Shown here: positions 1 to 6,614 of the stretch, one piece after another
Layout: each line of letters starts with the position of its first letter
How positions within the stretch are numbered: position 1 is the first letter of the stretch
Assembly (NCBI GenBank): GCA_934589525.1
Contig: CAKTOB010000046.1
Span: 1-8,376, forward strand
DNA: 8,376 nucleotides
Direction of reading: 5' to 3'
From: an uncultured Oscillospiraceae bacterium
GTDB taxonomy: Bacteria > Bacillota > Clostridia > Oscillospirales > Oscillospiraceae
The notes under the pieces: generated by a model
What the model was told of the DNA's origin: nothing
Seen by the model: only the letters and a program-made list of their open reading frames with translations
Database searches by the model: none
Made by a program: the position numbers and the translations under genes

Positions 1-11
1 CCCTGAAATCA

Positions 12-2273
12 TTATTTTCCCAGGTGCCAGATGTCCCGGTCGTATTCCGCTATGGTGCGGTCGGAGGAGAACAGGCCTGCATTGGCGATGTTTATCAGGC
101 ACCGTCTGCGCCAATCCAGAGGGTTGGCGGTATAGTCTGCCAGTGCCTGCCCCTTGCGTACCACATAGGCACTGAAATCCGGCAGAGTCTGGAACCAGTC
201 TTTGTTCTTCAGTTCCGTCTGCAGGCGGCTCAGCAGCTCAGAAGAGCCGGCGGCGGTCATTTCGGGGCCGGTGAGGAAGTCGATGGCCCGGCGCAGGTTG
301 GGGTCGCCCTCGTACCATTCGGAGGCCTTGTAGTCCCCGGCGGCGTAGCGGCGGATCACCTGATTGGAGGTCTGACCGAAGATATAGATATTTTCGTTTC
401 CGACCTGCTGGCTGATCTCCACATTGGCACCGTCCATAGTACCTAAGGTAAGCGCGCCATTGAGCATGAATTTCATGTTGCCGGTGCCGGAGGCCTCCTT
501 GGAAGCAAGGCTGATCTGCTCGGACAGGTCACAGGCGGGAATCATCTTCTCGGCAGCGGTGACGTTGTAGTTTTCCACAAACACGATCTGGAGCCACGGG
601 GATACCACAGGATCTGCGGCAATGACCTTGGACAGGGTCAGCAGTGCGTGGATGATGTCCTTGGCGATGATGTAGGCAGGGGCTGCCTTGGCACCGAAGA
701 TGGATACCAGGGGCACCGGGGGCAGGTGTCCGGCCTTGATCTCGAAGTACTGGTGGATGAGGTACAGCAGGTTCAGCTGCTGCCGCTTGTACTCATGCAG
801 CCGCTTGGACTGGATGTCGAACATGGCGTCCGGGTTCACGGTGATGCCCTGCTCCTGCTTCAGCCACCGGCACAGCTCCCGCTTGTTCTCCTTTTTGATG
901 GCGGCCAGCTGTTCCAGCACGGAGGTATCATTCTCATAGGCCAAAAGCTTTGTAAGCTGGGCTGCGTCCTTGTGGAAGCCGGTGCCGATGAGGTCCTCGA
1001 TCTGGCCGGTCAGCAGGGGATTGCACTTCATGAGCCACCGGCGGAAGGTAATGCCGTTGGTCTTGTTGTTGAACTTCTCAGGATACAGCTTGTAGAAACC
1101 GTTCAGCTCGGAATCCATCAAAATCTGGGTGTGCAAGGCGGCGACACCGTTGGTGGAGTGGGTGAAGTGAATGTCCATGTGGGCCATGTGCACCTTGCCG
1201 TCCTTGTCGATGATGGCAAGACTCTTGTCCTTGGTGCGCTTTGCAACCACTGCGTCCAGCTTTTCGATAATGGGCATCAGCTGGGGTACAACGACTTCCA
1301 GATAGGTCCGGGGCCACTTTTCCAGCGCCTCCGCCAGAATGGTGTGATTGGTATAGGCGCAGGTTTTGGTGACGATTTCCACGGCTTCCTCAAAGGCGAT
1401 GCCTTTTTCGCCCAGCAGGCGGATCAATTCGGGAATCACCATGCTGGGGTGGGTGTCGTTGATCTGGATGGCAGCGTAGTCCGCCAGGTTGTGATAGTCG
1501 CAGCCCCGGGCGGCGCACTCCGCCAGAATCAGCTGGGCACCGGCGGAGACCATCAGGTACTGCTGATAAATCCGCAGCTGACGGCCTGCCTCGTCGGAGT
1601 CATCGGGGTACAGGAACAGGGTCAGGTTTTTGCCGATGGCAGTCTTGTCGAAGGAAATGCCCTCCCGGACGATGCTTTCATCCACGGTGTCGATATCGAA
1701 CAGGTTCAGGGTGTTGGTGCGGCCCTCATAGCCCGTCACCGCCAGCTTGTAAAGCCTTGCGGTGAATTTCTTCCCGCCCAGCTTGACAGGGTAGGTGATG
1801 TCTGTCTTTTCCGCCCAGCTGTTTTCTGTCAGCCAGGGGTCGGGCAGCTCCTTTTGCACGCCGCTGGACAGAGACTGGTGGAACAGGCCGAAATGATACC
1901 GCAGGCCAATACCGTCACCCGGCAGATTCAGGGTAGCCAGGGAATCCAGGAAGCAGGCCGCCAGACGGCCCAGACCGCCGTTGCCAAGAGAAGGCTCCGG
2001 TTCCACCTCTTCAATGTCGGAAAGCTTCTTTCCGGCGGACTGCAAGGCAGAGCGTACTTCGTCATACAGCCCCAGATTGATCAGGTTATTAGACAGCAGC
2101 TTACCGATGAGAAATTCCGCACTGATATAATATAGCTTCCGGCCCTGTACCGGGCGGATCTGCTGGGCGGCCTTCTCGTTTACCAGCTTCAGAAGGGAAA
2201 GGTACAGCTCGCTGTTGGTGCATTCACCAAGGGGTTTTCCTGTCAATGCGGTGAGCGTGTCTGTCATGGTCAT
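12..2273 (-). CDS. glgP: Alpha-glucan (glycogen/maltodextrin) phosphorylase
   Basis: A GT35 PLP-dependent phosphorylase. It releases glucose-1-phosphate from the non-reducing ends of alpha-1,4-glucans in the cytoplasm. The 753-residue protein shows the family landmarks in order: YYISAEFLIGK (~48-58), LGNGGLGRLAACFLDSLATL (~96-115), INDTHPS (~271-277), HSTNGVA (~372-378), RLHEYKRQ (~491-498) and the cofactor site EASGTGNMKF (~593-602), with Lys601 as the predicted Schiff-base lysine. It is shorter than E. coli MalP or GlgP (about 800 residues). By eye the missing length lies between GLFHQ (~133) and the NLFDI strand (~190). The start at 2273 has an AGGAGG site (complement of 2283-2288) nine bases upstream; a second ATG two codons later is less well placed. 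It diverges from an AraC-type regulator. The family is certain; preference for glycogen or maltodextrin cannot be told. The gene is complete, with its TAA at 12-14. Confidence 0.96.
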   Translation of the reverse strand: MTMTDTLTALTGKPLGECTNSELYLSLLKLVNEKAAQQIRPVQGRKLYYISAEFLIGKLLSNNLINLGLYDEVRSALQSAGKKLSDIEEVEPEPSLGNGGLGRLAACFLDSLATLNLPGDGIGLRYHFGLFHQSLSSGVQKELPDPWLTENSWAEKTDITYPVKLGGKKFTARLYKLAVTGYEGRTNTLNLFDIDTVDESIVREGISFDKTAIGKNLTLFLYPDDSDEAGRQLRIYQQYLMVSAGAQLILAECAARGCDYHNLADYAAIQINDTHPSMVIPELIRLLGEKGIAFEEAVEIVTKTCAYTNHTILAEALEKWPRTYLEVVVPQLMPIIEKLDAVVAKRTKDKSLAIIDKDGKVHMAHMDIHFTHSTNGVAALHTQILMDSELNGFYKLYPEKFNNKTNGITFRRWLMKCNPLLTGQIEDLIGTGFHKDAAQLTKLLAYENDTSVLEQLAAIKKENKRELCRWLKQEQGITVNPDAMFDIQSKRLHEYKRQQLNLLYLIHQYFEIKAGHLPPVPLVSIFGAKAAPAYIIAKDIIHALLTLSKVIAADPVVSPWLQIVFVENYNVTAAEKMIPACDLSEQISLASKEASGTGNMKFMLNGALTLGTMDGANVEISQQVGNENIYIFGQTSNQVIRRYAAGDYKASEWYEGDPNLRRAIDFLTGPEMTAAGSSELLSRLQTELKNKDWFQTLPDFSAYVVRKGQALADYTANPLDWRRRCLINIANAGLFSSDRTIAEYDRDIWHLGK

Positions 2274-2307
2274 GAAAGGGTTCCTCCTTTTTTATCTGTA
2301 TACCCAT

Positions 2308-2316
2308 ACTATACCA
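2308..2316 (-). promoter_or_regulatory. Candidate extended -10 promoter for glgP
   Basis: On the minus strand this reads TGGTATAGT, an extended -10 (TGn plus a TATAAT-like hexamer), ending 34 bases before the glgP start. No good -35 hexamer lies 16-18 bp upstream, so the assignment rests on the extended -10 and position. A regulator binding in the shared 113-bp intergenic region could supply activation, which is inference. Confidence 0.35.
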
Positions 2317-2334
2317 CGAATATTCTATAATATC

Positions 2335-2364
2335 TTGTACTTAACAATCAATTTGTGATACAAT
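2335..2364 (+). promoter_or_regulatory. Candidate promoter for the AraC-family gene
   Basis: A weak -35 TTGTAC (2335-2340) and an 18-bp spacer lead to TGATACAAT (2356-2364), an extended -10 with a 5/6 hexamer. It lies 22 bp before the start codon. It is back to back with the candidate glgP promoter, so one bound protein could affect both. Confidence 0.5.
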
Positions 2365-2386
2365 ACTAGCATAGGAGCGTGATTCT

Positions 2387-3244
2387 ATGTCAGATACAGC
2401 GTCATTGCAGGAGAATAAGCGCCACGGCGAAAAGTGGTTCCCCTTTGACATTTATCCCTGCACCATCCCAAAGGATTTCCCGCAGGTGGCTTTGCATTGG
2501 CAAAACAGCGTGGAACTGGTTTTTGTCAAGAAGGGAATGGGTACCGTTCAGGTAGGATTGGAGTCGATGACGGCCATGGCGGGGGATATCTTTGTGTTTG
2601 CCCCCGGAGTTCTTCATGGACTGGGGCAGATTCCCGGAGAGACTATGGAATATGAGAATATTTTTTTTGAGGTGGATCTGCTGGGCGGTTCCGGCGATTT
2701 GTGCTATCGGAGGTATCTGCTGCCTCTGCAAAGCGGACGGCTTTCTCTGCCGCACCGGCTGACCCAGGGCCACCCCTGCTATTGTGCGGTTTTGGAATGC
2801 CTGTGCCGGCTGGAAACGGTGAACCGGGACCGGGTACTGGGGTATGAGCTGCAAATCAAGGGATTGCTGCTGTGCCTGCTGTCGGTGCTGGTTGCTCAAA
2901 GCGATGGCCTGCCCCCCAGCGAAAATGCGGATACCCGACGTCTAAAAACGGTGCTGCAATATGTGACCGCCCATTTTGCAGACAATTTGCCCGTGGCGGA
3001 AGTTGCCGCTGTCTGCCAGTGCAGTCCCAGTCATTTTATGCGCTGGTTTAAGCAGATGACCGGGCAGCGCTTCACGGAGTACCTGAACATTTATCGTTTG
3101 AATGCTGCGGCAGAAGCACTGCGAACGACCGATGATACCGTGCTGACTGTGGCGGAACGGTGCGGATTTAAGAACCTGTCCTATTTCAACCGGGCGTTCA
3201 AGGCCAGCTTTGGGCTGACACCAAGAGAGTATCGGCTCAGGTAG
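2387..3244 (+). CDS. AraC/XylS-family transcriptional regulator (cupin sensor plus HTH)
   Basis: A 285-residue DNA-binding regulator. Residues ~35-95 form an AraC-type cupin sensor: HWQNSVELVFVKKGMGTV near 37-54, then GDIFVFAPGVLHGL near 66-79, the usual carbohydrate-pocket pattern. Residues ~186-285 carry the two helix-turn-helix units: LPVAEVAAVCQCSPSHFMRW (201-220), then the family signature with GFKNLSYFNRAFK (260-272) and GLTPREYR (276-283). The start at 2387 has AGGAG at 2373-2377 with nine bases of spacing. It diverges from a glucan phosphorylase gene, which suggests control of storage or starch-derived glucan metabolism, but AraC regulators also often sit beside unrelated genes. The ligand is not deducible. 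Family call very secure, target inferred. Confidence 0.93.
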   Translation: MSDTASLQENKRHGEKWFPFDIYPCTIPKDFPQVALHWQNSVELVFVKKGMGTVQVGLESMTAMAGDIFVFAPGVLHGLGQIPGETMEYENIFFEVDLLGGSGDLCYRRYLLPLQSGRLSLPHRLTQGHPCYCAVLECLCRLETVNRDRVLGYELQIKGLLLCLLSVLVAQSDGLPPSENADTRRLKTVLQYVTAHFADNLPVAEVAAVCQCSPSHFMRWFKQMTGQRFTEYLNIYRLNAAAEALRTTDDTVLTVAERCGFKNLSYFNRAFKASFGLTPREYRLR

Positions 3245-3313
3245 AGATGATACACCACACCCCTGGGCCGGTTCGGCAAGGAAGACCGCAGAGAATTCAG
3301 CCTGTCCCCGTCG

Positions 3314-3342
3314 GAATATCCGTGGGAAATGGGGAATAGGGT
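3314..3342 (+). promoter_or_regulatory. Possible sigma-E-like promoter before the sigK fragment
   Basis: GAATATC (3314-3320), a 14-bp spacer and AATAGGGT (3335-3342) loosely resemble the -35 and -10 elements recognised by the mother-cell sigma factor SigE, which transcribes sigK in Bacillus. The -10 is a partial match only. It sits 20 bp before the start codon of the fragment. The rest of the 117-bp gap after the AraC gene holds nothing I recognise. Confidence 0.22.
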
Positions 3343-3361
3343 AGTGCTGAGGTGAAGATGT

Positions 3362-3619
3362 ATGTTTGCAAGCGTCTGGCTGCTGCTCAGTGGTCTGTTC
3401 TACTCCCTGCAGCTCCACTCCGGCTCCTTCCCCAAACCGTTGACCCCCGAGGAAGAACACCACTACTTAGCCCGCGCCGCCCAAGGGGACCTGGAGGCCA
3501 GAAACATCCTGGTAGAACGAATAGCGATTGGAAAGTGCAATGGGAAAAGAATAGGGCGGTTATCGGATAAAAGCCCATCTATGTCATATTGCACAGAAAT
3601 AAAAAGAAGTTCTAGGTGA
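3362..3619 (+). pseudogene. sigK: N-terminal fragment of sporulation sigma factor sigma-K (split or truncated)
   Basis: Sigma-K is the late mother-cell RNA polymerase sigma factor of endospore formers, made with a hydrophobic N-terminal pro-sequence. Residues 1-53 fit that N-terminus: a hydrophobic leader (MFASVWLLLSGLFYSLQL), then SGSFPKPLTPEEEHHYLARA and GDLEARNILVER, which match the FP-PLS...EE..YL...GD..AR..LIE.N block of SigK. The next expected residues, NLRLVAHIVKK, are absent. From base ~3520 the frame runs into an unrelated, basic 32-residue tail and stops at 3617-3619. Regions 2 and 4 of the sigma factor are found nowhere else in the window. The start has a TGAGGTGA site (3348-3355) six bases upstream. 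Either this is a dead remnant or it is one half of a gene split by a skin-type element, as in Bacillus subtilis and Clostridioides difficile; no recombinase lies next to the junction here. Confidence 0.72.
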
Positions 3620-3624
3620 AAAAG

Positions 3625-3636
3625 ACGAATATTCGT
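3625..3636. repeat. Perfect 12-bp palindrome
   Basis: ACGAATATTCGT is a perfect inverted repeat between the sigK fragment and the next gene, 18 bp upstream of the candidate -35 at 3655. Its size and position suit a dimeric repressor or activator operator; function is inferred. The surrounding non-coding 3620-3709 shows no other feature apart from the promoter and ribosome binding site. Confidence 0.4.
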
Positions 3637-3654
3637 TTCAACTGACGATTTCCG

Positions 3655-3683
3655 TTGCCTGTCTGGCGCAAAGGTGCTAAGCT
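3655..3683 (+). promoter_or_regulatory. Candidate promoter for the 181-aa protein gene
   Basis: TTGCCT (3655-3660), a 17-bp spacer and an extended -10 TGCTAAGCT (3675-3683). Both hexamers are imperfect, but spacing and the TGn motif fit. It would drive the operon-like run beginning at 3710. Confidence 0.4.
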
Positions 3684-3709
3684 AAAAACATAACGAGGAG
3701 GGGACTATT

Positions 3710-4255
3710 ATGACAGAACTGGAAACCATGCAGCGGGCGAAAATGTATCTGGACAAGCTGGCCCAGGGGATCGACCCCATTTCGGGGCAAGAGATCCCTA
3801 ATGATTCCGTGCTGAACAATGTTCGTTTGGCGAGGTGCTTTTTCTATGTTTCCGGGATATTGGATCAGGTCATTGCCAACGGCGGCAGGGTAATCTCGGG
3901 AGAGAAGAATTTCTATATCACCCAAGAGGAGATTTCCCGTTTGCAGCCTTCTCAGGAAGCACTTCGAATTACCCAGTTTGCAGATCGAATCACGGACGGG
4001 GTCCATGATCCGGCTAGGAAGCGGCTGAAGGCGACCACGATCACCAATTGGTTGATAGAAAAAGGCTTCCTGGAAAAGCGGGTTGACGAAGCCGGAAAAT
4101 CCAAGCGGCTGCCAACGGCGGCAGGAGAGCAGCTGGGCCTGTCTGTCCGGGAGATGCAGGGGAAGGCTGGACCTTATCAGGCGGTGTACTACGGGACAAA
4201 CGCACAGCGGTTCATTCTGGACCATCTGATGGACATCCTGCGGGAAGAACAATAG
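3710..4255 (+). CDS. Conserved hypothetical protein with possible winged-helix C-terminus
   Basis: I recognise this 181-residue protein only as a type that recurs in gut Firmicutes without an assigned function. It is soluble, with no signal peptide or membrane segment. Residues 1-60 are mainly helical and contain ERAK-like MQRAKMYLDKLAQGIDP (7-23) and NNVRLARCFFYVSGIL (36-51). Residues ~86-146 look like a winged-helix unit (LKATTITNWLIEKGFLEKRV, then KRLPTAAGEQLGLS), followed by GPYQAVYYGTNAQRFILDHL (154-173). A nucleic-acid-binding role is inference only. The start has a strong AGGAGG (3695-3700) nine bases upstream. It is followed after 22 bp by the pRiA4b ORF-3-like gene in the same direction, so the two are probably cotranscribed. 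Confidence 0.82.
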   Translation: MTELETMQRAKMYLDKLAQGIDPISGQEIPNDSVLNNVRLARCFFYVSGILDQVIANGGRVISGEKNFYITQEEISRLQPSQEALRITQFADRITDGVHDPARKRLKATTITNWLIEKGFLEKRVDEAGKSKRLPTAAGEQLGLSVREMQGKAGPYQAVYYGTNAQRFILDHLMDILREEQ

Positions 4256-4277
4256 CGCAATAGACAGGGAGTAGAAT

Positions 4278-4656
4278 ATGAGGCTGTTACCGGTACATTC
4301 AAATCGGCAAGCAGAAAACCCTTGGTGCATTGAGCGAAGCGATTTTGAGTGCTTTCGAATTTGACGATGACCATTGCCATGCGTTCTTTATGGATGACCG
4401 GTATTGGAGCGATTTCTGTGCCTATTATTCCGACGATATGGATGAGGGCTGCCGAATGTCCTACAAGATGCCACTTGGACGACTGGGACTGGAAAAAGGC
4501 GATAAATTTAAGTACTTGTTTGATTTTGGAGATGAATGGCGTTTTCAGTGCAGAGTGATGCAGGAATTGGAGGAGAAAACGAAGTATTTCCGTGTGATCA
4601 AAGCGGTTGGAGACCCGCCGGCGCAGTACCCAGGCTGGGATGACGAGGAGCAATAG
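4278..4656 (+). pseudogene. pRiA4b ORF-3-like protein, probable +1 frameshift near the start
   Basis: The readable part (from 4288) matches plasmid pRiA4b ORF-3-like proteins (PF07929), a small fold of unknown function common near mobile DNA. Landmarks are LSEAILSAFEFDDDHCHAFF, an acidic FMDD...YWSD block, LGLEKGDKFKYLFDFGDEWR and a C-terminal AVGDPPAQYPGWDDEE. An uninterrupted frame could start only at a TTG at 4330, without a good ribosome site and lacking the first beta strand. An ATG at 4278 has AGGGAG six bases upstream, but its frame dies after 28 codons. Skipping a single T at about 4287 joins it to the conserved frame as MRL-YRYIQIGKQKTLGALSEA, which is what the family needs. The gene is therefore probably frameshifted, or this is a base-calling error. 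The alternative is a short TTG-started protein of 108 residues. Confidence 0.62.
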
Positions 4657-4690
4657 CCATCGTTACCGCAGTACACGATGAGGTTTTATA

Positions 4691-5593
4691 ATGAAAAATA
4701 AAAACACAATGAGAATTCTCTATATCATTTTAATGGGATTCAGCCTTCCTATTATGAGATTCATGAGTATCCGCTTCGATACTATCAACAATAACACGGT
4801 TCGATTTCTATCTGGCGGTTTTGTATTTATTTTAATTTCTATTTTCAAATTTAACGGAGAATTCAAAAAAATCAAGGAAGAGCCAATATTGATTTTGAAA
4901 CTGCTGCTGTTGGGCGTGCTGATGACGGGCAATATGTATTTCTACATGAACGGATTAAAATACACATCAGCACTGACAGGCAGCATTTTTAGTATCCTTG
5001 CCATGCCGCTGGCCGTTGTTATGGCGGCTATCTTTTACCGGGATGAAAGAGGCCGGGTAAAGCAGGTTAGTTTCTATGTCGGCAGCATCCTGGCAGTGAT
5101 CGGTTCCTTGATTTTTGTCCTTTACGGAAACAGTAACGGGGAAAGCAGTGACTTTATTAGAGGAGCACTGCTTCTGGGAATTGCGATCCTGATCCAGTCC
5201 ATCCAGAATTTGGTGGTGAAGAATGTAGGCAAAAAACTGCACTCTATCGTGATCAGTGCCTCTACGGCCACATTATCTGGCATTATGTACCTTTCCATCG
5301 CGGTTCAAAGTGGAAAAATAGCGCAGCTTTCAGCAGTGAGCGTCGGGTTATTGGCAGGACTGTCTTTGGCTGGAGTTTATGGCATGTTGACAGGAATGCT
5401 GATGGCTTTCTATATCGTTCAGAAGCAGGGTGTTGTGGTATTTAATATTTTGCAACTCATTGTCCCACTTTCGACAGCGGTGGTTGGATATTTTACCTTG
5501 GGTGAGACGATCAACATGATCCAGGGGGTAGGCGCGGTCATCGTTATTCTAGGAAGTGTTTTCGCGTTAAGAGAGAGGAGAAACAATGTATAA
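4691..5593 (+). CDS. DMT-superfamily transporter (EamA family)
   Basis: An inner-membrane permease of 300 residues, typical length for the ten-helix drug/metabolite transporter superfamily. Hydrophobic segments lie near residues 8-24, 36-53, 66-88, 95-115, 126-146, 157-174, 185-204, 214-240, 247-268 and 275-293. The two EamA repeats are visible: SALTGSIFSILAMPLAVVMA...FYRDERGRVKQVSFYVGSIL in the first half, and ILQLIVPLSTAVVGYFTLGE...QGVGAVIVILGSVFAL in the second. Substrate cannot be inferred from sequence. The start has a GATGAGG site (4677-4683) seven bases upstream. It ends by overlapping the next gene, a Gfo/Idh-type oxidoreductase, by 8 nt, which suggests translational coupling and a shared sugar- or polyol-related job before that partner was broken. 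It is visibly more AT-rich than the phosphorylase region, consistent with a separate origin. Confidence 0.9.
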   Translation: MKNKNTMRILYIILMGFSLPIMRFMSIRFDTINNNTVRFLSGGFVFILISIFKFNGEFKKIKEEPILILKLLLLGVLMTGNMYFYMNGLKYTSALTGSIFSILAMPLAVVMAAIFYRDERGRVKQVSFYVGSILAVIGSLIFVLYGNSNGESSDFIRGALLLGIAILIQSIQNLVVKNVGKKLHSIVISASTATLSGIMYLSIAVQSGKIAQLSAVSVGLLAGLSLAGVYGMLTGMLMAFYIVQKQGVVVFNILQLIVPLSTAVVGYFTLGETINMIQGVGAVIVILGSVFALRERRNNV

Positions 5594-5786
5594 AGTAGGG
5601 ATAATAGGGTTAGGGCAAATTGCGTATCACATCGATAAAGATCCAAATAGGAAAATCATATGGAGCCACATTAAAGCATATCAAAAGATTAACTCTACGG
5701 ATATTATTTCCATTTGTGATGTTAACGAAAGTTTAGTGGTAAGCGTCAAACCTCCCCACGTCTTGCCTACCGTACCATCCCCGTGA
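5586..5786 (+). pseudogene. Truncated Gfo/Idh/MocA-type NAD(P)-dependent oxidoreductase
   Basis: The first ~51 residues are a classic Rossmann start: MYKVGIIGLGQIAYHID has the GxGxxA dinucleotide motif at 8-13, and a second strand ends in IISICDVNE (~40-48), with the acidic residue expected at the tip for NAD(H) binding. Members usually have 320-400 residues and reduce or oxidise sugars, inositols or related compounds. Here the frame runs into a 13-bp repeat at 5738 and stops at 5784-5786 after 15 unrelated residues. No catalytic domain (EKP motif) follows. The ribosome site is the GAGAGGAG just inside the end of the transporter gene, whose stop overlaps this start. A real but broken gene; specificity unknown. 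Confidence 0.72.
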
Positions 5787-5799
5787 GGTAAGCGTCAAA
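5738..5799. repeat. Two 13-bp direct repeats flanking a 36-bp spacer
   Basis: GGTAAGCGTCAAA occurs at 5738-5750 and again at 5787-5799, 49 bp apart. The first copy begins exactly where the oxidoreductase stops matching its family, and the second lies just before the next gene fragment. Repeated end motifs of this kind are seen in some insertion sequences (for example IS21-type multiple terminal repeats), so this may be a leftover end of a deleted element. No transposase sequence is present. Confidence 0.6.
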
Positions 5800-5835
5800 A
5801 CTAATAACGTCGCATCCTATCAGTCGGAATCCCCA

Positions 5836-6045
5836 ATGCCTAAGCAAATATCAGATGACGCCATTGAGAATATTTTAGCCCAATATTCAGCTTGTGTAAA
5901 ACAGATTATTATTGCACTTGATAAGCAAGACTCTTACAGCACAAGAACAGCTACAGAATTGGAAGAACATACTGTACTGAGGCTTGCTCCCGATGGAAAT
6001 GAGTTATTCGGAAGGTTGTGGAGCAAACACGCAAACGAGGAATAG
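5836..6045 (+). pseudogene. C-terminal fragment of an unidentified protein
   Basis: A 69-codon frame ends at 6043-6045; it is open upstream back to 5743, beyond the ATG at 5836, and that ATG has no ribosome binding site. The sequence looks like a genuine protein end: DDAIENILAQYSACVKQIII, then ALDKQDSYSTRTATELEEH, then TVLRLAPDGNELFGRLWSK. The pattern (strand, DKQDSY turn, short helix, strand) could be the C-terminus of an ATPase-like protein; the DUF2326/ABC-three-component group comes to mind, but this is recall only and unproven. Without a start or N-terminus it is most likely a remnant fused to the repeat-bearing junction upstream. No reliable function can be given. Confidence 0.4.
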
Positions 6046-6062
6046 TTCACACAAAAGTTTCG

Positions 6063-6090
6063 AAATCCAATTTGACATCTAATTGGATTT
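6063..6090. repeat. Perfect 10-bp inverted repeat with TTGACA at the loop
   Basis: AAATCCAATT (6063-6072) pairs with AATTGGATTT (6081-6090) around an 8-base loop. It follows the preceding stop by 17 bp and could act as a weak, AT-rich terminator, though only a short T run follows. A perfect -35 hexamer TTGACA spans the left arm and loop (6072-6077), but no convincing -10 lies 16-18 bp downstream. Confidence 0.45.
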
Positions 6091-6120
6091 TGATCATACC
6101 ATTTTTGATTTGAAGCCAAA

Positions 6121-6180
6121 CAGCGTGAGACAGCTGGGTATGCGCCTTTGCGCTTTGCAGGAGGGTACTGGTTTACGCTG
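6121..6180 (+). other. Possible structured leader before the DUF1016 gene
   Basis: CAGCGTGAGACAG (6121-6133) can pair with CTGGTTTACGCTG (6168-6180): nine pairs including two G-U, one mismatch, then three pairs. A smaller GCGC-CTTT-GCGC hairpin lies inside the loop. The structure ends 10 bases before the AGGAG site of the next gene, so it could influence its translation. Two short frames also run through here (one ends in ATGA overlap with the next start), but neither has a start codon or recognisable homology. Confidence 0.3.
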
Positions 6181-6203
6181 AAAATAGTTGAGGAGTCGAA
6201 AAC

Positions 6204-6614
6204 ATGAGCAACGAACAAATCCAAAATCCGGGACAATTTGATGAAGTCATCCATATCATCGACAATGCCCGCAACCGCGCAATAAAGGCGGTCAATGCCG
6301 AGTTGATCCAGATGTATTGGAGCGTTGGCGAATATCTGTCCAAGCTATGCACAGGTGCTGCGTTTGGTGATAAAATCATTGATGATGTTGCCGCCTATAT
6401 TGTAAAAGAAAATCCCGGAGTCAAAGGCTTCAACCGTCGCGGCCTCTACCGTATGAAACAATTCTACGAGACTTATAAGGATGATGAATTTGTGACACCA
6501 CTGGTGACACAAATCAGTTGGACGAACCATTTGCTTATCATGTCCAGCTCCAAGACGGTGGAGGAACGACATTTTTACATTAAAATTATTGGTGAATTTA
6601 GATTATCTCTTTAG
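6204..6614 (+). pseudogene. DUF1016/YhcG-type nuclease, N-terminal domain only (truncated by ICE)
   Basis: Residues 1-127 match the N-terminal domain of DUF1016 (YhcG) proteins: NAELIQMYWSVGEYLS (31-46), NPGVKGFNRRGLYRMKQFYE (70-89), PLVTQISWTNHLLIMSS (99-115) and EERHFYIK (120-127). Complete members have about 340-380 residues and end in a PDDEXK nuclease domain; they often accompany restriction-modification or defence genes. Here the match stops at 6584, after which nine unrelated residues lead to TAG at 6612-6614. The ICE end begins at this point. The start at 6204 has AGGAG (6191-6195) eight bases upstream. Without the nuclease domain the product should be inactive as an endonuclease. The missing C-terminal part should lie beyond the other end of the ICE if the insertion was simple. 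Confidence 0.85.

Noticed and set aside
648..2135. A long 495-codon plus-strand frame opposite the phosphorylase gene
   Set aside because: It is the antisense shadow of a GC-rich gene with unambiguous family motifs; it has no ribosome site and low-complexity Gly/Val/Leu-rich content.
3245..3361. Short open frame after the AraC gene (reads ...EYPWEMGNRVV...)
   Set aside because: No start codon, no ribosome site and no recognisable family; it could be a chance frame in GC-rich DNA.
6083..6207. Two overlapping open frames before DUF1016, one ending in an ATGA overlap
   Set aside because: Both lack start codons, begin just after stops and have no recognisable motif; two frames look equally protein-like, so neither is convincing.
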